Below, piece after piece: positions 5,134-10,261 of a stretch of 10,261 nt of DNA. Positions within the stretch are counted from its first letter, which is position 1. Every line of letters starts with the position of its first letter. The stretch is from positions 1-10,261 of the forward strand of contig JAAZBQ010000312.1 of assembly GCA_012513725.1 (NCBI GenBank), given 5' to 3'. The notes beneath the pieces were generated by a model. That model made no database searches. It saw only the letters and a list, made by a program, of their open reading frames with translations, and was not told the DNA's origin. This DNA comes from Chloroflexota bacterium. Its GTDB lineage: Bacteria; Chloroflexota; Anaerolineae; UBA1429. Position numbers and translations under genes: made by a program.

Positions 5134-7011
5134 ATGACAGGCGAATCTCCGGCAGGAACGGGAGAGAATGGCCGCAGCGGGCGCAACGTCTTGATCGTGG
5201 TGAATCCCCGCTCGGGCTCGTACGAGGGGCGACACCTGCACGACGCCCTACACAGGGTGGCTGCGGAGGGCGTGCTCCGGTGTGACCTGTACGAGATCGG
5301 CGAGGTAGAGGATGCCCGGGACCGTATCCGCGCAGCACTAGACCAGGGCTATGACCTGATCGTCGCCGCGGGCGGTGACGGCACGGTATCGTTGGTGGTG
5401 GCGGAGGTGATGGGGCACGACATCCCCATCGGCATCGTGCCCTTGGGCACGGGCAACGCCATGGCCCGCGAGCTGGGCATACCAAAGCGTCCGGAGGCCG
5501 CCCTGCGGCTGCTCACCGGCGACCTGCACACCCGCACCGTCGACGCGATGCGCGCGGGCGGGCGCCACTACCTGCTCGCAATCGGGGTGGGGGTCTCGCC
5601 GACCGTCATGCGGCGGACGAGCGGGGCCGCCAAGCGACGCTTTGGCATTCTGGCATACGTCTGGCACGTGATCCGCGAACTGCGCGGCAGCGACCGGCGC
5701 ACCTTTAGTCTTACCATAGACGGCCGGCGCCGACGCGTGCAGTGTACGGAGATCGAAATCCTGAACGCGGCGAACCTGGGGGGCACCATCCTGACCTGGC
5801 ACCCCGCAGCGTCGCTGAGCGATGCGAGGCTGCTGGTATGCATCGTGCGGGCCCGCACCGTAGCGCACTATGCGCGCCTGGCCTGGAGCATGCTGCTCCG
5901 CCGCGAACAGCCCGATCACATGGAGTGCGTGCATGCCGAGCGCTCGGTGCGCATCGAGACGCCAGAACCGCTGCCCGTACAGGGAGACGGCGAGCTGATC
6001 GGGTCGACGCCCATCGAGGTAGTCGTCGTGCCGCAGTCGGTCCGCGTGGTGGTGCCCGAGCGGTCCGAGTCAGAGGCATCCGCCAGGCCGGCGCAGGGAA
6101 TGCATGGGGGGGAGAAGGTGGGGAGACAGTCGCTGACCCAGATGCTGAGTCGGCAGCCGCGCTTGTGCGCCTGGTCGGAGGGGCTCCGCGATCTACTACA
6201 TCGAACCTATGGGTTGTTGGGTACGGCCAAGCAGCGAGTCGCAGACATGTTGCACGGCACATGGTTGGGGCATCCGCTGCACCCGCTCTTGATGGTCCTG
6301 CCCCTGGGAACGTGGCTGTTGGTGGCCGTGCTGGACGGCATCGAGGCCCTGACCGGCAAGCGCCGCCTGGACCCGGCCGCCGAGACCCTGTTGGGCGCCG
6401 GGCTTCTCGCCGCGGTGCCGACCGCCGAGGCGGGGGCGACGGACTGGATGCATTCGGAGGGCGCCGCGCAACCGGTGGGGCTCACCCACGCGCTGCTGAA
6501 CCTCGCCTCGTTGCCCTTCTTTGCCCTCTCGCTCCTCGCGCGCCTGCTGGGCCGGCGCACCCTGGGGCGCTGGCTGACCCTGCCGGGCTTGGCGCTGGCG
6601 GGGGCCGCCGGATACCTGGGGGGCGAGTTGGCGTACGACCTGCGCATGGGCATGAACCACGCCCCGCGGCTCCACCTGCCCACCGAGTTCACCCCCGTCC
6701 TGCCCGACGACCATCTTCCCGAGGGGCGCCCCGTCCGCGTGCAGGTGGGGGATACACCGGTCGTGTTGGTGCGCCAGGCGGAACGGGTGCACGCCATCGT
6801 GGCCACCTGCGCCCACCTGGGCGGACCCCTGCACGAGGGGCACATCGAGGACGGCGCCATCGTATGTCCCTGGCACGGCTCCCGGTACTCGCTGGAGGAC
6901 GGGCGGCTCCTGAACGGCCCGTCGGTGTACGATCAACCGACCCTGGAGGCTCGGGTCCGCGAAGGGGAGATTCAGGTGCGCGTATCGCCGCCACAAGTGC
7001 CCTGCGACTAG
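5134..7011 (+). CDS. Three-part fusion: diacylglycerol-kinase-like domain, DUF2231 membrane domain, Rieske [2Fe-2S] domain
   Basis: One 625-residue frame carries three domains. Residues about 17-310 are a lipid-kinase domain of the DgkB/YegS/sphingosine-kinase fold: NPRSG (24-28), the nucleotide-binding GGDGT (80-84), PLGTGNAMA (103-111) and PVQGDGE (281-287) are all intact, so ATP-dependent phosphorylation of a lipid is plausible. A linker (about 311-370) leads to a DUF2231 domain (about 373-510) with WLGHPLHP (377-384; His380, His383) and roughly four membrane helices. The last part (about 528-620) is a Rieske domain with CAHLGG (559-564) and CPWHG (578-582), giving the Cys-X-His...Cys-X2-His ligands Cys559, His561, Cys578 and His581. 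DUF2231-Rieske pairs are familiar; a kinase-like domain in front is not. ATG 5134 follows AGGAA (5123-5127). No stop interrupts the joins. The next gene starts 49 bases on. The lipid substrate and electron partner are unknown. Confidence 0.9.
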   Translation: MTGESPAGTGENGRSGRNVLIVVNPRSGSYEGRHLHDALHRVAAEGVLRCDLYEIGEVEDARDRIRAALDQGYDLIVAAGGDGTVSLVVAEVMGHDIPIGIVPLGTGNAMARELGIPKRPEAALRLLTGDLHTRTVDAMRAGGRHYLLAIGVGVSPTVMRRTSGAAKRRFGILAYVWHVIRELRGSDRRTFSLTIDGRRRRVQCTEIEILNAANLGGTILTWHPAASLSDARLLVCIVRARTVAHYARLAWSMLLRREQPDHMECVHAERSVRIETPEPLPVQGDGELIGSTPIEVVVVPQSVRVVVPERSESEASARPAQGMHGGEKVGRQSLTQMLSRQPRLCAWSEGLRDLLHRTYGLLGTAKQRVADMLHGTWLGHPLHPLLMVLPLGTWLLVAVLDGIEALTGKRRLDPAAETLLGAGLLAAVPTAEAGATDWMHSEGAAQPVGLTHALLNLASLPFFALSLLARLLGRRTLGRWLTLPGLALAGAAGYLGGELAYDLRMGMNHAPRLHLPTEFTPVLPDDHLPEGRPVRVQVGDTPVVLVRQAERVHAIVATCAHLGGPLHEGHIEDGAIVCPWHGSRYSLEDGRLLNGPSVYDQPTLEARVREGEIQVRVSPPQVPCD

Positions 7012-7060
7012 GGCCCGCGCGGTGTGGCCCGGTGGCCGCCGCTGGGCGAGAGGAGGACTC

Positions 7061-8452
7061 GTGAGGCTACGACCGTTGAGTGAACAGGTAGTCGTCGTGT
7101 TCGGCGCTTCGACCGACCTGGGGCGCGCGGCTGCGCTCCACCTGGCCCGCAAGGGGGCCCGGCTGGTGGTCTCGGCGGCCAGCCGCGAGGGGCTGGACCC
7201 CCTGGTCGAGGAGATCCAGGCGGCGGGCGGCCGCGGGCTGGCGATCGCGGCAGAACCATCCGATTATGATGCCGTAGAGGCCGTCGCCGAGGGCGCCGTG
7301 AACGAGTTCGGCAGGTTGGACACGTGGGTGCACACCGCGGGTGTGGCGTTCCACGCGCCCTTTGCCGATACGACGCCGGAAGAGTTCCAGCGCATCATCA
7401 ACGTGAACCTGCTGGGCGTGGTACACGGCCTGATGGCCGCCTTGCCGCGGCTGCGCACCGCCGGGGGTGGCGCCCTCATCGTCGTCTCGGCAGTGGAGGG
7501 GGCCCAGGCCCTGCCGTTGACCGCCGCCTACTCGGCGGCCATGCACGGCGTCCGGGGCCTTTTGGACGCCCTGCGCATGGAACTCCACCACGACCGGGCA
7601 CCGATCAGCGTGACGAACATCGTCCCGGCTGCGCTGGACGCCGCACCAGGAGTGCATGCGGGGACGGTGGCGGCTCCCCAATGGGTGGCGGAGGCGATCG
7701 TCGAGGCGGCGGCGCGCCCGCAGCGGGAGATCATCGTCGGCGGGCCCACCAAGGCGATCCTGAGGGCCAAGCGCTACGCGCCGGCGGTGGCCGAGGGCAT
7801 CGCCTCGCGAACAGGCTATGGGCTGCGCCTCGGGCGCCGCGCCAAGCGCAGGCAGCGCAGCGAGGCGCATTCCGGGGTTGCGGGCGAGGGCCCCACCCCG
7901 GCCCCGTTCGAGACGAAAGGCGAGGGGTTTACCTGCCCAGTCTGCGGATGGCTCAAGGGCAGCGCGCTCGGGCGCGCGCTCCTGTCGCTGGCGATCCTGG
8001 CCGCGGGGGCCTACCTCGTGGCCACGCTCGTGCGGGTCCGCGAGGGGCGCCTCGAGGCCCGGCGGCGCGCGGCGTCGCCCCTCGGGCGGATGAAACGCCT
8101 GGTCTCCCAGGCGCCTCGCCTGGCCGAGGAGATACGCGCGCCGTGGCGCCGGGCCACCCGCCGCCCGACGGTGGCCGAGCGCCTGGCGAGTGCCGTCCCA
8201 GCCGGCTGGCACCTGGCCCGGGGAGGCGTCCGCCCCGAGCGCGGGGCGTGGAGCATCCCCCTGCAGGCGGCGCCTGATATCGGCGCGGCGGTGGGGGATG
8301 TCGCCGAGCGGTTCGCCGGCCTGGCCGGCGCACTGGCCGGCCTCGCGGATGACCTCGTCGCCCGCGGCCAGGAGACCCTGCACCGGCACCCGGGGCCTGA
8401 AGAACCGGAGGAGCAACAACCATCCGAAGATGAGCGTGTGGAATGTGTCTAG
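7061..8452 (+). CDS. SDR-like protein lacking the catalytic lysine, with CxxC and membrane-segment extension
   Basis: This 463-residue protein begins with a short-chain dehydrogenase/reductase fold (about 7-230): FGASTDLG (14-21) as the dinucleotide loop, HTAG (91-94) where NNAG is usual, NVNLLG (114-119), likely Ser143 (VVSAVEG) and Tyr157. The YxxxK motif reads YSAAM (157-161), so the catalytic lysine is Met161. Ordinary SDRs are about 250 residues; here some 230 more follow: a basic stretch (RRAKRRQR, 259-266), a single CPVC (292-295), a membrane segment (about 304-324), a basic region to about 370, an AGLAGALAGLAD helix (419-430) and an acidic end. GTG 7061 is taken as the start because AGGAGG (7051-7056) precedes it; an earlier in-frame GTG at 7022 has no such site. 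It lies between the Rieske fusion and the SRPBCC gene (21-base gap). It may be a weak enzyme, an NAD(P) sensor or a scaffold. Confidence 0.87.
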   Translation: MRLRPLSEQVVVVFGASTDLGRAAALHLARKGARLVVSAASREGLDPLVEEIQAAGGRGLAIAAEPSDYDAVEAVAEGAVNEFGRLDTWVHTAGVAFHAPFADTTPEEFQRIINVNLLGVVHGLMAALPRLRTAGGGALIVVSAVEGAQALPLTAAYSAAMHGVRGLLDALRMELHHDRAPISVTNIVPAALDAAPGVHAGTVAAPQWVAEAIVEAAARPQREIIVGGPTKAILRAKRYAPAVAEGIASRTGYGLRLGRRAKRRQRSEAHSGVAGEGPTPAPFETKGEGFTCPVCGWLKGSALGRALLSLAILAAGAYLVATLVRVREGRLEARRRAASPLGRMKRLVSQAPRLAEEIRAPWRRATRRPTVAERLASAVPAGWHLARGGVRPERGAWSIPLQAAPDIGAAVGDVAERFAGLAGALAGLADDLVARGQETLHRHPGPEEPEEQQPSEDERVECV

Positions 8453-8473
8453 CCATACGAGAAGGAGTGGGAG

Positions 8474-9310
8474 ATGGACACCACAGACCGTGAGCCGTGG
8501 AACGCCATGAGCCCGCAGCGCTGGCTGTCTGTGCTGCTCGGCGTCGGCGTGATCGTCTACACCCTCACCCGATCCCTCAAGACGCTGTTGGGGTTCGCCC
8601 TGGGCGGGTGGCTCGTGTACCGCGGCGTCACCGGCAAGTCGATGCTCACCGATCGCCTAAAGGGCCTCCAGGAGCACGCCCAACACATGGGCATGCGCGG
8701 CACCCGCGGCGCCCGCGGCATGCGCATGCCGGAGGCGGGCATGGAGGCCGAGGGCACGCCGCACGAGGTCTCCCGCACGGTGACGATCAACCGTCCCGCA
8801 TCCGAGGTGTACGCGTTCTGGCGAGACGTCGAGGGCGTGGCGCCGCACCTGGCGAACGTGCAGTCGGCGAGGGCCATGGACCATGGCCGATCGCTCTGGA
8901 CGCTCAGGATGCCCGGCCCCCGCTCCTCAACGATGGAGTGGCAGGCCGAATTGACCCAAGAGCGCGAGAACGAGTTGCTCCGTTGGGGCTCTGTGCCGGG
9001 AACCTCGCCGGAGATGACCGTGTCGGTGGAGCTTGCCGAGGCGGCCGGCGACAAGGGCACCGAGACGACGATGGCCTTTGCGTACCCGCCGTCGCTCAAG
9101 ATCAGCGGAACGCCGGCCGGTGCCCTAATGCACCGTATGCTGTCCCAGCAGATCGATCGCGACCTGCGCCGCATCAAGAGCGTTCTCGAGGCGGGTGAAG
9201 CGCCGACGGTGGCCTCGCAGCCGACCGGTCGGGGAGCCAAAGACGAGGCCAGCGACGTCACGCCGCTGCGCCAGCTGGTGGTCGATTCGATCAGGAGGGT
9301 GACGCTATGA
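8474..9310 (+). CDS. Membrane-tethered SRPBCC (COG5637-type) protein
   Basis: This 278-residue protein has two parts. Residues about 13-53 form two closely spaced hydrophobic segments resembling a DUF2892/YgaP-type membrane hairpin (WLSVLLGVGVIVY and LLGFALGGWLVY). A Gly/Arg-rich linker (73-90, GMRGTRGARGMRM) leads to a START/Bet v1-like SRPBCC domain (about 98-240) that begins with the family's VSRTVTINRPASEVYAFWRD pattern (99-118) and ends in a long amphipathic helix (LSQQIDRDLRRIKSVLE, 223-239). SRPBCC folds hold hydrophobic ligands in a deep cavity; members called cyclase/dehydrase have rarely been assigned a reaction. ATG 8474 has GAAGGAG (8461-8467) in front; ATG 8507 is a weaker alternative. 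Its stop overlaps the next start as ATGA, so translation with the zinc dehydrogenase is probably coupled. A role presenting a membrane-derived ligand to the neighbouring dehydrogenases is inference. Confidence 0.88.
   Translation: MDTTDREPWNAMSPQRWLSVLLGVGVIVYTLTRSLKTLLGFALGGWLVYRGVTGKSMLTDRLKGLQEHAQHMGMRGTRGARGMRMPEAGMEAEGTPHEVSRTVTINRPASEVYAFWRDVEGVAPHLANVQSARAMDHGRSLWTLRMPGPRSSTMEWQAELTQERENELLRWGSVPGTSPEMTVSVELAEAAGDKGTETTMAFAYPPSLKISGTPAGALMHRMLSQQIDRDLRRIKSVLEAGEAPTVASQPTGRGAKDEASDVTPLRQLVVDSIRRVTL
9293..9298 (+). promoter_or_regulatory. Ribosome binding site of the zinc dehydrogenase, inside the SRPBCC gene
   Basis: AGGAGG at 9293-9298 is a perfect Shine-Dalgarno sequence eight bases before ATG 9307. 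It lies in the last codons of the SRPBCC gene and fixes the start of the overlapping dehydrogenase. Confidence 0.85.
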
Positions 9311-10261
9311 AGGCGGTGTGCTGGTACGGCGCGGACGACTTGCGCGTCGAGCAGGTACCCGAGCCGCGCGTGGTGAACCCGCGGGACGCCATCGTGCGGG
9401 TGAGCTCTGCGGCAATCTGCGGCTCGGACCTGCACATGTTCGATGGCTATGCGCCCGGCATGGGCAAGGGAGACATCCTGGGCCACGAGGTGATCGGCGA
9501 GGTCGTCCAGGTGGGCGAGGGGCTCACCGGGATCCGGCCCGGAGACCGCGTGGTGGCTGCGTTCGCCATCGCCTGCGGGCGCTGCACGTACTGCCAGCAG
9601 GGGCTGTTCTCCCTGTGCGACAACTCGAACCCCAACGCCGCGCTAGCCGAGCAGGCCTTTGGCCACTCGCCGGCGGGCATGCTCGGCTACACGCACCTGA
9701 CGGGGGGCTATGCCGGGGGCCAAGCAGAGTACGTACGCATCCCCTACGCCGACGTGGGGCTCCTCAAGGTGCACGGGAACCTGCGCGACGAGCAACTCCT
9801 GCCCCTGGCCGACGTCCTGCCCACCGGCTATCAGGCCGCGGAGCAGTGCAACATCCAGCCCGGCGACACCGTGGCGGTCTGGGGATGCGGTCCCGTCGGG
9901 CAGATGGCGATCAAGTCCGCTTACCTCCTAGGGGCCGAGCGCGTCATCGCCATTGACCGACTGCCCGAGCGGCTGGCCATGGCCCGGGAAAAGGGCGGTG
10001 CGGAGACGATCCATTTCGAGCAGACCGACGTCCTCGACGCGCTGAAGGAGATGACCGCCGGCCGCGGTCCGGACGCGTGCATCGAGGCCGTGGGCATGGA
10101 GGCTACCGGCGGCACGTTGGACGCCCTCATCGACCGGGCCAAGCAGGCGGTGCGGATGGAGACCGGCCGCCCGCACGCGCTGCGCCAGGCGATCATGGCC
10201 TGCCGCAAGGGAGGCACCATCTCGCTCCCCGGCGTCTATGTCGGCATGATCGACATGGTGC
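9307..10261 (+). CDS. Zinc-dependent alcohol dehydrogenase, formaldehyde-dehydrogenase-like (3' end beyond window)
   Basis: The frame stays open from ATG 9307 to the window edge, showing 318 residues of a zinc-dependent MDR-superfamily alcohol dehydrogenase, probably close to 400 when complete. Catalytic zinc ligands: Cys38 (ICGSD), His60-Glu61 (GHE) and probably Asp169. Structural zinc ligands: Cys90, Cys93, Cys96 and Cys104. The NAD-binding site shows GCGPVG (193-198) and Asp217 at the end of the second strand, pointing to NAD over NADP. The stretch GYTHLTGGYAGGQAEYVRIP (127-146) is characteristic of the FDH-like group related to glutathione-independent and glutathione-dependent formaldehyde dehydrogenases. 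Such proteins are often annotated as S-(hydroxymethyl)glutathione dehydrogenase, but the substrate cannot be told from sequence. A perfect Shine-Dalgarno (9293-9298) and a 4-base overlap with the SRPBCC gene show coupled expression. It could be detoxifying aldehydes or oxidising an alcohol made by its neighbours. Confidence 0.93.
   Translation, partial: MKAVCWYGADDLRVEQVPEPRVVNPRDAIVRVSSAAICGSDLHMFDGYAPGMGKGDILGHEVIGEVVQVGEGLTGIRPGDRVVAAFAIACGRCTYCQQGLFSLCDNSNPNAALAEQAFGHSPAGMLGYTHLTGGYAGGQAEYVRIPYADVGLLKVHGNLRDEQLLPLADVLPTGYQAAEQCNIQPGDTVAVWGCGPVGQMAIKSAYLLGAERVIAIDRLPERLAMAREKGGAETIHFEQTDVLDALKEMTAGRGPDACIEAVGMEATGGTLDALIDRAKQAVRMETGRPHALRQAIMACRKGGTISLPGVYVGMIDMV

Noticed and set aside
7324..8277. 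317-codon + strand frame inside the SDR gene
   Set aside because: It is a +1 shadow of the SDR-like gene; the composition is Arg/Gly/Pro/Ala rich with no motif.
8310..8350. GGCCGGC repeats considered as a DNA repeat element
   Set aside because: They lie in frame and encode the AGLAGALAGLAD helix, so codon use for small residues explains them.
9318..9956. 212-codon + strand frame near the right end
   Set aside because: It overlaps the zinc dehydrogenase in another frame. The dehydrogenase, from ATG 9307, shows all zinc and NAD motifs and is the real gene.

Overview
This is a GC-rich window (by eye roughly two thirds G+C or more) in which every recognisable gene is on the + strand. It has the compact layout and strong GGAGG-type ribosome binding sites of a bacterial chromosome. 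The host is most likely a Chloroflexota-type bacterium (Thermomicrobia-, Anaerolineae- or Caldilinea-like). That is inferred from gene content: an L,D-transpeptidase with a YoaR/VanW-type peptidoglycan-binding region plus LysM, and a cluster of COG5637-type SRPBCC protein, SDR and FDH-like zinc alcohol dehydrogenase. No marker gene fixes the phylum. I see no tRNA, rRNA, CRISPR array, transposase or phage gene.

Left part (1-2984): a short leader with a hairpin (38-67), a Gfo/Idh/MocA-family NAD(P)-dependent oxidoreductase (99-1283), a perfect 16-bp stem-loop (1319-1362), and a membrane-anchored L,D-transpeptidase (1428-2984). Stem-loops separate these genes, so they look like independent units.

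Middle (2985-3621): a 637-base stretch without a convincing gene. It carries a 15-base tandem repeat inside a larger hairpin, a very good sigma70-type promoter with an extended -10 box (3183-3211), an 11-base direct repeat whose first copy overlaps the -35 box, and several small hairpins. If the promoter is real, it starts a leader of about 400 bases in front of a hemerythrin-like HHE protein (3622-4089).

Right part (4214-10261): after two consecutive perfect 10-bp hairpins comes a tightly packed run of five genes. They are a stand-alone DUF362 protein; a 625-residue protein joining a diacylglycerol/sphingosine-kinase-like domain, a DUF2231 membrane domain and a Rieske [2Fe-2S] domain; an SDR-like protein lacking the catalytic lysine and extended by a CxxC, a membrane segment and a charged tail; a membrane-tethered SRPBCC protein; and an FDH-like zinc alcohol dehydrogenase cut off by the window end. 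Spacings are 17, 49 and 21 bases, then an ATGA overlap, so these are probably co-transcribed. Iron/oxygen-binding, iron-sulfur, NAD(P)-binding and lipid-kinase-like domains together, three of them on membrane-anchored proteins, suggest a membrane redox or stress-response system. The substrate and pathway cannot be read from the sequence. The kinase-DUF2231-Rieske fusion is the most unusual item in the window.
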